Origin: Mangrovibrevibacter kandeliae
GTDB lineage: Bacteria; Pseudomonadota; Alphaproteobacteria; Rhizobiales; Rhizobiaceae
Assembly (NCBI RefSeq): GCF_024519155.1
Contig: NZ_JANIFJ010000002.1
Location: forward strand, 124,001-188,000
Length of the DNA stretch: 64,000 nucleotides
Direction of reading: 5' to 3'
In this document: positions 50,885 through 59,865 of the stretch, piece after piece
How positions within the stretch are numbered: the stretch's first letter is position 1
Layout of the letters: the number at the start of each line of letters is the position of its first letter
Position numbers and translations under genes: made by a program
Notes under the pieces: model-generated
What the model saw: the letters and a program-made list of their open reading frames with translations, nothing else
What the model was told of the DNA's origin: nothing
Database searches by the model: none

Positions 50885-51568
50885 ATGAGCGCACGCACCA
50901 TTCTCATAGTCGACGACGATGACGACCTGCGCCAGACGCTGGCCGAGCAGCTGTCGCTGCACGAGGAATTCAGCGTCCTGCAGGAGGCGAGCGCCGCCAA
51001 GGGTATCGCCGCGGCGCGTGCCGGGCTGATCGACCTCGTCGTGATGGATGTCGGCCTGCCGGACATGGACGGACGTGAGGCCGTGAAGGTGCTGCGCAAG
51101 TCCGGCTTCAAGGCGCCGATCATCATACTCACCGGCCAGGACACCGACGCCGACACGATCCTCGGCCTCGAGGCCGGCGCCAACGACTATGTCACCAAGC
51201 CCTTCCGCTTCGCGGTGCTGCTCGCCCGCATCCGCGCGCAGCTGCGCCAGCACGAGCAGAGCGAGGACGCGACCTTCCAGGTCGGCCCCTACGTCTTCAA
51301 GCCGAGCCAGAAGCTTCTGGTCGACGAGAAGGGCGGCAAGATCCGCCTGACCGAGAAGGAGACGGCGATCATCCGCTATCTCTACCGTGCCGACCGCAAG
51401 GTCATCACCCGCGACGTGCTCCTGGAAGAGGTCTGGGGCTACAATTCCGGCGTCACCACCCACACCCTCGAGACCCACGTCTATCGGCTGCGCCAGAAAA
51501 TCGAGCCGGATCCGGCCAACGCCCGGCTGATCGTGACGGAGTCCGGTGGCTACAAGCTGATGCCCTGA
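50885..51568 (+). CDS. cenR: OmpR-family response regulator, probable CenR (cell-envelope regulator)
   Basis: A 227-residue two-component regulator. The receiver domain (about 5-118) has an acidic run at residues 10-14, the phospho-acceptor Asp55 in MDVGLPDMDG, Thr83 in LTGQD and Lys105 in TKPFRF. The winged-helix output domain (about 130-225) ends TESGGYKLMP. The linker RAQLRQHEQSEDA, followed by VGPYVF, is typical of the alphaproteobacterial CenR group, which controls envelope integrity. No histidine kinase is adjacent; CenR kinases are often elsewhere. Divergence from an L,D-transpeptidase gene is consistent with an envelope role. The symbol is an assignment from sequence resemblance. Confidence 0.78.
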   Translation: MSARTILIVDDDDDLRQTLAEQLSLHEEFSVLQEASAAKGIAAARAGLIDLVVMDVGLPDMDGREAVKVLRKSGFKAPIIILTGQDTDADTILGLEAGANDYVTKPFRFAVLLARIRAQLRQHEQSEDATFQVGPYVFKPSQKLLVDEKGGKIRLTEKETAIIRYLYRADRKVITRDVLLEEVWGYNSGVTTHTLETHVYRLRQKIEPDPANARLIVTESGGYKLMP

Positions 51569-51762
51569 GCTGCCCAAAAGTCGGGCATAGCCGGTCGACA
51601 GGCCGCGTTTGCCGTTCTTTTTGCAGACAAGTGTCACTATAGCTGTGATTCGACGTCTGCCGGCGAGGGGTCGGCGACGCGTCAGAGCAACGGAAGACGG
51701 ATGGTCCGGGTGGTTCGGTCGGACGCCGGCGACGTTCGCACGGCGGAGGGCTGCTCACCGCA

Positions 51763-52224
51763 ATGAGCCTCGAAAGCGACATCGCGGTGCTGCGCGAGGT
51801 CCCGCTGCTCGCGGACCTGACGCCCGACCAGCTGCGGCTCCTCGCCTTCGGCGCCGAGCATCGCCGCCTGCGCGAGGGCGAGACGCTGTTCCGTGCCGAG
51901 GCCCGCGCCGATGCAGGATTCGTGATTGCGAGCGGGCGGATCGCGCTGCTGCGGGGCAAACCCGGCGCACAGGATGTCGTCGGCCGCTATGGACCCGGCG
52001 CCCTGCTCGGCGAGCTGGCGCTGCTCACCGAGACCCGCCGCCCGGCCACCGCGGTCAGCGAGACCGACTGCGAGGTCATCCGCATCACCCGGCCGATCTT
52101 CCGGCGGATGCTGGAGGAATACCCCGAGATCGCCGCCGACATCCACGAGCGGCTCAGCGCCCGCCTCGTCCAGATGACGGCCGAGATCACCGCGCTGGAA
52201 GGGCGTTTCGGCGGCGGGGAGTAG
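51763..52224 (+). CDS. Cyclic nucleotide-binding domain protein without output domain
   Basis: A 153-residue protein that is almost entirely a CNMP-binding beta-barrel: VPLLADLTPDQLRLLAFGAE, the RLREGETLFRAE strand and the phosphate-binding cassette GPGALLGELALLTETRRPATA near residues 76-96. It has the conserved GE...R of cAMP-binding folds. A helix of about 25 residues follows, with no DNA-binding domain. It is likely a ligand-sensing regulator of a partner protein. The 194-base gap upstream holds no gene. Confidence 0.85.
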   Translation: MSLESDIAVLREVPLLADLTPDQLRLLAFGAEHRRLREGETLFRAEARADAGFVIASGRIALLRGKPGAQDVVGRYGPGALLGELALLTETRRPATAVSETDCEVIRITRPIFRRMLEEYPEIAADIHERLSARLVQMTAEITALEGRFGGGE

Positions 52225-52251
52225 GCTGCGCGCGCAGGGACTGCCGCGCCG

Positions 52252-52794
52252 TCAGACCTTTTCGAGCGCCCGGTGCGGCGCCGGCGGCAACGTCACCGCG
52301 ATCGTGTCGCCCGGCCGCACGAAGCCGCCGCTTCGCACGACCGCCATGACGCCGGCCTTGCGGATCAGCCGCCCGTCGGCGTCATGGTCGAGCACGGCGC
52401 GCATCAGGCCTTGCTGGAAGCGGTCGATCTGGGCGCAGGGATTGCGCAGCCCGGTCAACTCGATCTCCGCCTCCGCCCCCAGCCGCAGGACGCTCCCCGT
52501 CGGCAGCGACAGGAGGTCGAGCCCCTCCGTCAGGACGTTCTCGCCGAGGTCGCCCGGCCGCACCCGGAAGCCACGGGCGGCGAGGTCGTCGAACAGCTCG
52601 CACTGGATCAGGTGCACCTGCCTGAGGTTCGGCTGCGTCGGATCGGCCGCGACACGCGAGCGGTGCTGGACGGTAACGCCGAAATGCGCATCCCCCTTCA
52701 CGCCATGTCCGGCGACGAGTTCGATCGCCATCTGCAGGGGCTTGGAGAAGCGATGCGCCGCGTCGCTGGCGACGGCGCGGACGGTGGCGCTCAC
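52252..52794 (-). CDS. MOSC-domain protein
   Basis: A 180-residue single MOSC domain of the molybdenum-cofactor sulfurase C-terminal type. Landmarks are GVKGDAHFGVTVQHRS near residues 31-46, the GDLGENVLTEGLDL stretch near 80-93, and the conserved LRNPCAQIDRFQ with the cysteine at about residue 120. MOSC proteins deliver sulfur to Moco or reduce N-hydroxylated compounds; the partner is unknown. The GTG start overlaps the xthA stop by four bases. Confidence 0.88.
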   Translation of the reverse strand: MSATVRAVASDAAHRFSKPLQMAIELVAGHGVKGDAHFGVTVQHRSRVAADPTQPNLRQVHLIQCELFDDLAARGFRVRPGDLGENVLTEGLDLLSLPTGSVLRLGAEAEIELTGLRNPCAQIDRFQQGLMRAVLDHDADGRLIRKAGVMAVVRSGGFVRPGDTIAVTLPPAPHRALEKV

Positions 52795-53606
52795 GCCGCC
52801 ACCGGCAGGTCGAGCGTGACGAGCACCGGCACGTGGTCGGACGGCCGCTCCCAGGCCCGCGCGTCGCGCAGCACGCGCGCCTCGGTCAGATGCGGCACGA
52901 GATCCGCCGAGCCCCAGATGTGGTCGAGCCGCCGGCCACGGTCGGCAACGAGCGGCTCTCTGGCGCGGTAGCTCCACCAGGTGAAGAGCTTCTCGCTCAC
53001 CGGCACGTGCGCGCGCACGAGGTCGCGCCAGGCGCCCTCCTCGAGCACCCGCGTCAGCCCCTCGCATTCAACCGGCGTGTGCGAGACGACCTTCACCATC
53101 TGCTTGTGCGACCAGACGTCGGTCTCGTAGGGCGCGATGTTGAGATCCCCGAGGAGCAGCGCCGAGACGCCCGGCTCGGCCACCGCGCTGACGAGCCGCA
53201 TCTCCTCGATGAAGTCGAGCTTGTGGCCGAACTTCGGGTTGACCTCCCGGTTCGGCTCGTCGCCGCCGGCCGGGACGTAGAAGTTGTGGACCCTCAGGCG
53301 CGTGCCCCCAACGCTGAGGCGGGTCGAGAGATGCCGGGCGTCGCCGACGGCGCAGAAGTCCTGCCGGACCATGTCTTCGAAGGGCAGCTTCGAGATCGTC
53401 GCGACGCCGTGATAGCCCTTCTGCCCGTGCAGCGCGACGTGGCCGTAGCCGAGCGCGTGGAACGCCGCCTCCGGAAACAGCTCGTTCGGGCACTTGGTCT
53501 CCTGCAGGCACAGGACGTCGGGCGCATAGTCCTTGAGGAACTGCTCGACGATCGGCAGACGCAGGCGGACGGAGTTGATGTTCCAGGTGGCGATGGTGAA
53601 GGGCAT
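52791..53606 (-). CDS. xthA: Exodeoxyribonuclease III
   Basis: A 271-residue Mg-dependent AP endonuclease/3'-exonuclease for base-excision repair. Active-site stretches are TWNINSVRLR at residues 7-16, LQETKCPNE near 34-42 with the metal-binding Glu, GDLNIAPYETDVW near 149-161, and a C-terminal SDHVPVL with the catalytic His. Length is typical. It is upstream of and coupled to the MOSC gene. Confidence 0.95.
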   Translation of the reverse strand: MPFTIATWNINSVRLRLPIVEQFLKDYAPDVLCLQETKCPNELFPEAAFHALGYGHVALHGQKGYHGVATISKLPFEDMVRQDFCAVGDARHLSTRLSVGGTRLRVHNFYVPAGGDEPNREVNPKFGHKLDFIEEMRLVSAVAEPGVSALLLGDLNIAPYETDVWSHKQMVKVVSHTPVECEGLTRVLEEGAWRDLVRAHVPVSEKLFTWWSYRAREPLVADRGRRLDHIWGSADLVPHLTEARVLRDARAWERPSDHVPVLVTLDLPVAA

Positions 53607-53732
53607 GGGCGCAGGCAGTTCGTAGGGGTGACAGCGGCTTAAGCGCGGCGCGTCGAAGCCGCAAGCTGTCGACCCCTGCCGGCCGCGTCGTGCCCAGCTT
53701 TGTCCGGCCCGCGAGGGGCTCCCGGGCGCCCC

Positions 53733-54374
53733 TCAGCGGTTGCCGGTCTGTCCCTGGCTGATCTGCGTCCAGGGGATCTCGAACAGCCCGTCGTCGATCC
53801 GCACGCCGGTCTTGACGTTGTAGACCATCACCGTGGTGTCCTTGCCCTGGCCATCGCGGATCGTCCACTGGCGCAGGTCGAAGGTCTTCGGGTCGAACAT
53901 CATGGTGATGCGCGAATTGCCGAAGATCGACTTGTCGCCCATGATGATGGTGGTGAGATCCGGCTCTTCCTTGACGCTCTCGATGTTGGCGGACGACAGG
54001 TCGATGCGCCGGTCGAGCAGCAGCTTCAGCGGCGTCTTCGACAGCGGATAGGTGTCCCAGGTGTTGAGCTTGCGGTTGTTCACCGCCACCGAATCGCCGT
54101 CCGAGATCACCCGCAGCGGCATCGACGAGTAGTCGAAGCGGATCTTGCCCGGTCGCTCCAGATAGAAGCGTCCTTCCGTCTGCCGCCCGTTCGGGTCGAA
54201 CTGGACGAACTGGCCGACCATCGACTGCACGGAGGAGAAGTGGTCGGCGATCTCCTGCGCCGCCTGCGAGGCCTCGGCACGGGCTGGCGGGGCCTGCACG
54301 GCGCCGGCGAGCGGCAAGGCAGCGACGAGCGCCAGCCCGAGGCGGCGAGCGATGGAGAATGAGCGATGGGCCAT
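53733..54374 (-). CDS. lolA: LolA-like outer-membrane lipoprotein carrier
   Basis: A 213-residue periplasmic chaperone. The signal peptide covers about residues 1-33 (ending PARA). The LolA-like core follows: VQSMVGQFVQFDPNGRQTEGRFYLERPGK-type strand order near residues 48-77 (family form GxFxxxRPGKxRFDY), and a C-terminal QISQGQTGNR. It moves lipoproteins from LolCDE to the outer membrane. It is next to ftsK, as in many proteobacteria. Confidence 0.9.
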   Translation of the reverse strand: MAHRSFSIARRLGLALVAALPLAGAVQAPPARAEASQAAQEIADHFSSVQSMVGQFVQFDPNGRQTEGRFYLERPGKIRFDYSSMPLRVISDGDSVAVNNRKLNTWDTYPLSKTPLKLLLDRRIDLSSANIESVKEEPDLTTIIMGDKSIFGNSRITMMFDPKTFDLRQWTIRDGQGKDTTVMVYNVKTGVRIDDGLFEIPWTQISQGQTGNR

Positions 54375-54484
54375 GGTCGTTGTCCTCGGTCCGTCCCTTC
54401 AGAAGAATCGAAAGCCGGCCCAGAGATAGGGCCGGCTCCTGACCCGAACCATGCCGCGGCCCTGCGGCGCCAATGCGGCGAGCG

Positions 54485-57322
54485 TCATTCCTCCTCGGTC
54501 GGCACCAGGATTTCACGCTTGCCGGCGTGGTTGGCGGGGCCGACGATGCCCTCCTTCTCCATCCGCTCGATGATCGAGGCGGCGCGGTTGTAGCCGATCG
54601 ACAGCCGCCGCTGGACGTAGGAGGTGGAGGCCTTGCCGTCGCGCAGGACGATCGCCACCGCCTGGTCGTAGAGGTCGGCCGATTCGTCGAGTCCGCCGGC
54701 CGCACCGCCGCCCGAGCCGCCGCCGCCGGAGCCGGCATCGCCGCCCATCTCGTCCTCGTCCTCCAGGATCGCGTCGAGATAGTCCGGCACGCCCTGGCTC
54801 TTCAGGTGCGCGACGATCTGCTCCACCTCGGTGTCGTCGACGAAGGGGCCGTGGACGCGCTGGATGCGCCCGCCGCCGGCCATGAACAGCATGTCGCCCT
54901 GGCCGAGCAGCTGCTCGGCGCCCTGCTCGCCGAGAATGGTGCGGGAATCGATCTTCGAGGTCACCTGGAAGGAGATACGGGTCGGGAAGTTCGCCTTGAT
55001 CGTGCCGGTGATGACGTCGACCGAGGGGCGCTGCGTCGCCATGATGACGTGGATGCCGGCGGCGCGGGCCATCTGCGCGAGGCGCTGCACGGCGCCCTCG
55101 ATGTCCTTGCCTGCGACCATCATCAGGTCGGCCATCTCGTCGATGATGACGACGATGTACGGCAGTGGCTCGAGGTCGAACTCCTCCGATTCGAAGATCG
55201 GTTCGCCGGTCTCGCGGTCAAAGCCGGTCTGCACCGTGCGGGAGATCGTCTCGCCCTTCTCCATCGCCTGCGCGACGCGGGTGTTGAAGCCGTCGATGTT
55301 GCGCACGCCGAGCTTCGACATCTTGCGGTAGCGGTCCTCCATCTCGCGGACCGTCCACTTCAGCGCCACCACCGCCTTCTTCGGGTCGGTGACGACCGGC
55401 GACAGGAGATGCGGGATGCCGTCATAGACCGACAGCTCCAGCATCTTCGGGTCGATCATGATCAGCCTGCACTGCTGCGGCGTCAGCTTGTAGAGCAGCG
55501 ACAGGATCATCGTGTTGATCGCCACCGACTTGCCCGAGCCGGTGGTGCCGGCGACGAGGAGATGCGGCATCTTGGCGAGGTCGGCGATGACAGGCTCGCC
55601 GCCGATGGTCTTGCCGAGGGTGAGCGCCAGCTTGGCCTTGCTCTGCGCGAAGGTCTCGGACGCCACCATCTCGCGCAGGAACACGGTCTCGCGGCGCTGG
55701 TTCGGCAGCTCGATGCCGATGGCGTTCTTGCCGGGGATCACCGCGACGCGCGCCGCGATCGCGCTCATCGAACGGGCGATGTCGTCGGCAAGGCCGATGA
55801 CGCGGCTCGACTTGATGCCGGGCGCCGGCTCCAGCTCGTAGAGCGTGACGACCGGACCCGGCCGGACCTCGATGATCTCGCCCTTGACGCCGAAGTCGTC
55901 GAGCACGCCCTCCAAAAGCTGGGCGTTCTCCTGCAGGGCCTCGGGCGACAGCGTCGTGTCGCGGCCCCGCGCCTTCGGCTGGGTGAGGAAGTCGAGATGC
56001 GGCAGCTCGAACGGCCCCATCTCCTCGTGCCGGGGCAGCGCGACGGCGCGGCCCGAGCCGGTGCGCGCCTTGTGCGTCGCCGGCGGCGTGCTGGCCTGCG
56101 GCACGACACGGGCGCCGCCCTGGGGTGTCGCGGCGGCCGACGGTGCGCGCGCCGCCGGCGCCGGTGCCGGCTCGCCCTTGCGCTTCTTGCCGCCCGGGAA
56201 GGCGATGATGTTGCCGCTCAGAAGACCGCGCCAGCCGCCTGCCTCCGGCGCGTCGGCCTCGGCGTTCGGCGCCATGCGCTCGCCCGCGGCCGCGATCAGC
56301 CCGTCGTCCTCCGCCGCGCCGGCGATCCCGGCCTCGGCCTGCCAGTCGTCGTCTTCCTCGTCCTCGTCCTGGTCCCACGGGAGATCGCCCGCTCCGGCCG
56401 GCGCCGCCGCACCGTCCTGCCAGTCCTCGTCGTCCTCGGGCACGTCGGCGGCCTCGTCGAGGTCGGGCTGGTAGGAGCGGGTCTTGGCCGGCCGCAGGAC
56501 GGCGCGAGGCTGCGCCTCCGTCGGCGCCGCCTGCCGGAAGTCCCATTCGTCGTCGCCGCGGCCGGCGCCGATGGCCTCGCGAACCCGTGCGACGCGCTCC
56601 CCGACCCCGCCGAAGCGTCGGGCGAACGCCGCACGCGCCATGTAGAGGTTGTGAGCGAGCGCGCCCATCAGAAGCGCGAAGCGGCCCTCCTCCTCGTCCT
56701 CCTCCGGATCGGCGACGATCGCGGCGCCGCGACCACGACGGGGCGCCGCATCGAAATCGGCGGCTTCGCGGCGGTCGATCAGGCCGGCGCCATTGAGGAA
56801 CAGCCAACCGGCCGGCAGCGCGATCATCACCGCCAAGGCCAGCGCGAGATTGCCGGAGGGATAGTCGCCGGTGGCGAGCGCCGGGAATTTCAGGACGAGA
56901 TCCCCGGCGATGCCGCCGAGGCCGATCGGCAGCGGCCAGCCGGTCGGCGCCGGCAGGCAGCCGAGCGCCGCCGCGGCGAGCACGATGCCGGCGAAGCCGA
57001 GCCAGGCCCGGCGCCAGATGCGGTCCACCGGCTGACCGAACAGCAGCGACAGGCCCCAGATCGCCGGCAGCGCGGCGACGAGCGCCGCGGCGAGACCGAA
57101 GAGCTGCAGGCCGAGATCGGCGAAAATCGCACCGGCCGGTCCGGCCAGGTTGGCGACCGCATTGTGGTTCGACTGGCTGAGCGAGGGGTCGGCGACGTTC
57201 CACGTCGCAAAGGCGACGGCGAGGAGGCCGGCAAGGCCGAGCAGTGCGAGGGCGACCGCAATCTGCATCTGCCGCATGAAGAAGCCGGCTGCCGGCTTGG
57301 AGTCGATGGTCGATAACGCCAT
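54485..57322 (-). CDS. ftsK: DNA translocase FtsK
   Basis: A 945-residue septal DNA pump. Four transmembrane helices occupy about residues 18-190. A long acidic, proline-rich linker (about 200-430) follows. The RecA-like motor has Walker A at GTTGSGKSV near residue 590 and Walker B around [13 protein letters not shown] near 720. The winged-helix gamma domain is near 880-945 ([22 protein letters not shown]). It resolves chromosome dimers with XerCD and clears DNA from the septum. The linker has several runs of Glu/Asp typical of alphaproteobacteria. Confidence 0.96.
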   Translation of the reverse strand: MALSTIDSKPAAGFFMRQMQIAVALALLGLAGLLAVAFATWNVADPSLSQSNHNAVANLAGPAGAIFADLGLQLFGLAAALVAALPAIWGLSLLFGQPVDRIWRRAWLGFAGIVLAAAALGCLPAPTGWPLPIGLGGIAGDLVLKFPALATGDYPSGNLALALAVMIALPAGWLFLNGAGLIDRREAADFDAAPRRGRGAAIVADPEEDEEEGRFALLMGALAHNLYMARAAFARRFGGVGERVARVREAIGAGRGDDEWDFRQAAPTEAQPRAVLRPAKTRSYQPDLDEAADVPEDDEDWQDGAAAPAGAGDLPWDQDEDEEDDDWQAEAGIAGAAEDDGLIAAAGERMAPNAEADAPEAGGWRGLLSGNIIAFPGGKKRKGEPAPAPAARAPSAAATPQGGARVVPQASTPPATHKARTGSGRAVALPRHEEMGPFELPHLDFLTQPKARGRDTTLSPEALQENAQLLEGVLDDFGVKGEIIEVRPGPVVTLYELEPAPGIKSSRVIGLADDIARSMSAIAARVAVIPGKNAIGIELPNQRRETVFLREMVASETFAQSKAKLALTLGKTIGGEPVIADLAKMPHLLVAGTTGSGKSVAINTMILSLLYKLTPQQCRLIMIDPKMLELSVYDGIPHLLSPVVTDPKKAVVALKWTVREMEDRYRKMSKLGVRNIDGFNTRVAQAMEKGETISRTVQTGFDRETGEPIFESEEFDLEPLPYIVVIIDEMADLMMVAGKDIEGAVQRLAQMARAAGIHVIMATQRPSVDVITGTIKANFPTRISFQVTSKIDSRTILGEQGAEQLLGQGDMLFMAGGGRIQRVHGPFVDDTEVEQIVAHLKSQGVPDYLDAILEDEDEMGGDAGSGGGGSGGGAAGGLDESADLYDQAVAIVLRDGKASTSYVQRRLSIGYNRAASIIERMEKEGIVGPANHAGKREILVPTEEE

Positions 57323-57533
57323 GGCTGATCGTTTTCCGTTCCGCAGCGCCGCACGGTGGCGGGCAGGATTTGGTTCGACAGTACGACGCCGCGGGTTAAA
57401 GGGCGTTTAACCCTTATATTTCGTCACCGACGTTTAGCGTGCCGGCGCAACGGGTTGCGCCGAAGGCGACCGGGCGGCGGATCGCCGCGGCCGCATGCGC
57501 CGTTGGTGATGAAGCATCGGAAGGAGAGCAAGG

Positions 57534-57818
57534 ATGGAGATCCACCACGAAGCCCACGGCGGACGCGGCCGCTTTGCGAGCGGAGGCGGCGAGGAGACGG
57601 CCGAGATGACCTATCACATGCGCGGCGAAACCGTCGTGGTGTTCGACCATACCTTCGTGCCACCCGCGTTGCGCGGCCGCGGCCTGGCGGAGCAACTGGT
57701 GGCGGCGGGCGTGGAGTGGGCGAAGGCGGAGGGGCTGCGGATCGTGCCGCAGTGCTCCTATGTCGCGGCGCTGTTCCAGCGGCGGCCCGACTATCGCGCG
57801 CTGCAGGCCGAGGCCTGA
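57534..57818 (+). CDS. Small GNAT-like acetyltransferase (YjdJ/Acetyltransf_CG type)
   Basis: A 94-residue protein of the short GNAT family PF14542. Key features are HTFVPPALRGRGLAEQLVAAGVEWA near residues 40-64, where RGRGLA forms the acetyl-CoA phosphate loop, and PQCSYVAALFQRRPDY near the C-terminus. The substrate is unknown. AAGGAGAGCAAGG precedes the ATG. It stands between ftsK (divergent) and amtB (convergent). Confidence 0.88.
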   Translation: MEIHHEAHGGRGRFASGGGEETAEMTYHMRGETVVVFDHTFVPPALRGRGLAEQLVAAGVEWAKAEGLRIVPQCSYVAALFQRRPDYRALQAEA

Positions 57819-57846
57819 AGCCACGGCTGAGCGATCGGCAGCAATG

Positions 57847-57882
57847 GAAAAGGCGGGGAGCGCCACGCACTCCCCGCCTCTC
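57847..57882 (-). terminator. Rho-independent terminator of amtB
   Basis: A 10-base stem (AGGCGGGGAG at 57851-57860 with CTCCCCGCCT at 57870-57879) with a nine-base loop. On the minus strand it is followed by TTTTCC. It lies between the convergent amtB and GNAT genes and can end both. Confidence 0.78.
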
Positions 57883-57938
57883 GAAACGACAGACTCCTTG
57901 AAGAAACCGCCGCGCGCGAACGTGGCGGCTCTTCGCCC

Positions 57939-59276
57939 TTACGAGTGGTAGGCCGCCTCGCCGTGATAGGTGAGGTCGAGACCCTCGCGCTCTTCTTCGA
58001 TGGTCGGCCGCAGCCCGGTGACGGCCTTGGTGATCGCATAGAAGATGATCGAGCCGACACCGCACCAGACGATGGTGATGACCACGCCCTCGATCTGCAC
58101 GAAGAGCTGGCCGGCCATCGTCTGACCCTCGGCATAACCGACGCCGCCGAAGGAGGGCGAAGCCAGGACGCCGGTGAGGATCGCACCGACCATGCCGCCG
58201 ATGCCGTGGACGCCGAAGACGTCGAGGCTGTCGTCGTACTTCACCGCGTTCTTCACCACCGAGACGAAGAAGTAGCAGACCGGCGAGACGATGAGGCCGA
58301 GGATGACGGCGCCCATCGGCCCGACGAAGCCGCAGGCCGGGGTGATGGCGACGAGGCCGGCAACCATGCCGGAGGCCGCGCCGAGCATTGACGCCTTGCC
58401 GCGGCCGAGACCTTCCACAGCCGACCAGGACAGGATCGCCGCCGCGGTGGCGACGAAGGTGTTGATCATGGCAAGGCCTGCGGTGCCGTTGGCGGCGAGC
58501 GCCGAGCCGGCGTTGAAGCCGAACCAGCCGACCCACAGGATGGAGGCGCCGACCATGGTCAGCGTCATCGAGTGGGGCGCCATGATGTCCTTGCCGAGGC
58601 CGGTGCGCTTGCCGACGAAGAAGCAGCCGATCAGCGCGGCAATGCCGGCATTGATGTGGACGACCGTGCCGCCGGCGAAGTCCATCGCGCCCTGCTGGAA
58701 CAGGAAGCCGTTGGCGTCCCACACCATGTGCGCGATCGGGAAGTAGACGAAGGTCACCCAGAGCGCGACGAAGAGGAGCACGCCGGTGAACTTCACCCGT
58801 TCGGCGAAGGAGCCGATGATCAGCGCCGGCGTGATCACGGCGAAGGTCATCTGGAAGACGCAGAACACGTATTCGGGGATGGTGCCCGACAGCGAGTCCT
58901 TCGTGACGCCCGAGAGGAACAGCTTGCCCGTGCCGCCCCACCAGGCCGACTCGCTGCCGCCGAAGGCGAAGGAGTAGCCCCAGAGCACCCAGATCACCAT
59001 CACGAGGCCGGTGATCAGGGTGCACTGCATCAGCACCGACAGCATGTTCTTGGCGCGCACCAGGCCGCCATAGAACAGCGCCAGGCCCGGCAGCGTCATG
59101 AACAGGACGAGCAGGGAGGACGTCATCATCCAGGCGGTGTCGCCGCCATCAAGCGTCGGCGCCGGCGCGGCTGCCGTGGCGTCGGCCACCGGCGGAGTCG
59201 CGTCCTGGGCGAAGGCGGCGGTGACCGCCAGGCCGGCCAGCAGGCCGGCGGGATACAGCAGATTCCTCAAACGCAT
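57939..59276 (-). CDS. amtB: Ammonium transporter AmtB
   Basis: A 445-residue Amt channel with a cleaved signal peptide (about residues 1-23, ending AFA) and 11 transmembrane helices. Diagnostic segments are FMTLPGLALFYGGLVRAKN near residues 58-76, FAGGTVVHINAGIAAL near 180-195 with the His of the twin-His pore, and FGVHGIGGMVGAIL near 348-361 carrying the other. It takes up ammonium and is gated by GlnK, whose gene lies 19 bases upstream on the same transcript. Confidence 0.96.
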   Translation of the reverse strand: MRLRNLLYPAGLLAGLAVTAAFAQDATPPVADATAAAPAPTLDGGDTAWMMTSSLLVLFMTLPGLALFYGGLVRAKNMLSVLMQCTLITGLVMVIWVLWGYSFAFGGSESAWWGGTGKLFLSGVTKDSLSGTIPEYVFCVFQMTFAVITPALIIGSFAERVKFTGVLLFVALWVTFVYFPIAHMVWDANGFLFQQGAMDFAGGTVVHINAGIAALIGCFFVGKRTGLGKDIMAPHSMTLTMVGASILWVGWFGFNAGSALAANGTAGLAMINTFVATAAAILSWSAVEGLGRGKASMLGAASGMVAGLVAITPACGFVGPMGAVILGLIVSPVCYFFVSVVKNAVKYDDSLDVFGVHGIGGMVGAILTGVLASPSFGGVGYAEGQTMAGQLFVQIEGVVITIVWCGVGSIIFYAITKAVTGLRPTIEEEREGLDLTYHGEAAYHS

Positions 59277-59295
59277 AGAAGTACGTCCCTCTCGA

Positions 59296-59634
59296 TTAAA
59301 GCGCGTTGACGTCGGTTTCGCCGGTCCGGATCCGCACCGCCTGGTCGATCCCGAACACGAAGATCTTGCCGTCGCCGATCTGGCCGGTCTTCGCCGCTGC
59401 CGTGATCGCGTCGACCGCCTGGTCGACCATGTCGGTCGGCACCGCCACCTCGATCTTCAGCTTCGGCAGGAAGCTCACGGCATATTCGGTGCCGCGGTAG
59501 ATCTCGGTGTGCCCCTTCTGCCGGCCATATCCCTTCACCTCGGTGACGGTGAGCCCCTGGATCCCGACTGCCGTCAGCGCCTCGCGGACCTCGTCCAGCT
59601 TGAACGGCTTGATGATGGCCATCACGATTTTCAT
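59296..59634 (-). CDS. glnK: Nitrogen regulatory protein P-II GlnK
   Basis: A 112-residue P-II protein. The start MKIVMAIIKPFKLDEVREAL is canonical. The T-loop is GRQKGHTEIYRGTEYAVSF with the uridylylation tyrosine Tyr51, and the C-loop GKIFVFGIDQAVRIRTGE is complete. It senses glutamine, 2-oxoglutarate and ATP/ADP and blocks AmtB when nitrogen is plentiful. It heads the glnK-amtB operon and has a sigma54-like promoter about 100 bases upstream. Confidence 0.97.
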   Translation of the reverse strand: MKIVMAIIKPFKLDEVREALTAVGIQGLTVTEVKGYGRQKGHTEIYRGTEYAVSFLPKLKIEVAVPTDMVDQAVDAITAAAKTGQIGDGKIFVFGIDQAVRIRTGETDVNAL

Positions 59635-59734
59635 GTTCACCTCGTTGTTTTCTGCGTCGACGTCCGCCGAGGCGCGTCGTCGCCGAGCCATCGCCCCCAC
59701 GGATCGATCATCCGCGCGGTGACGTCACAGGTGA

Positions 59735-59751
59735 ATCAAGTCGCGTGCCAA
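59735..59751 (-). promoter_or_regulatory. Sigma54-like promoter of glnK-amtB
   Basis: On the minus strand TTGGCACG-CGAC-TTGAT matches the RpoN consensus TTGGCACG-N4-TTGCT with the -24 GG intact and exact spacing; the -12 GC is replaced by GA. It lies about 100 bases before the glnK ATG, where NtrC-dependent glnK promoters are found. No clear NtrC palindrome was recognised upstream. Confidence 0.7.
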
Positions 59752-59865
59752 ATGGCCTCGCCGCTGAAGCGAACGCCAAGAAACGCGGCCCGACGCTCAT
59801 TTTGCAGGCGCGAAGGTGGCGGCAGCGAATGGCGGTCGCTTAGCTGTTGGGCAACTGCCGTGGGA

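Noticed and set aside
54473-57316. A plus-strand frame of over 900 codons opposite ftsK
   Set aside because: It shows no family signature and mirrors the codon pattern of ftsK, which has all motor motifs.
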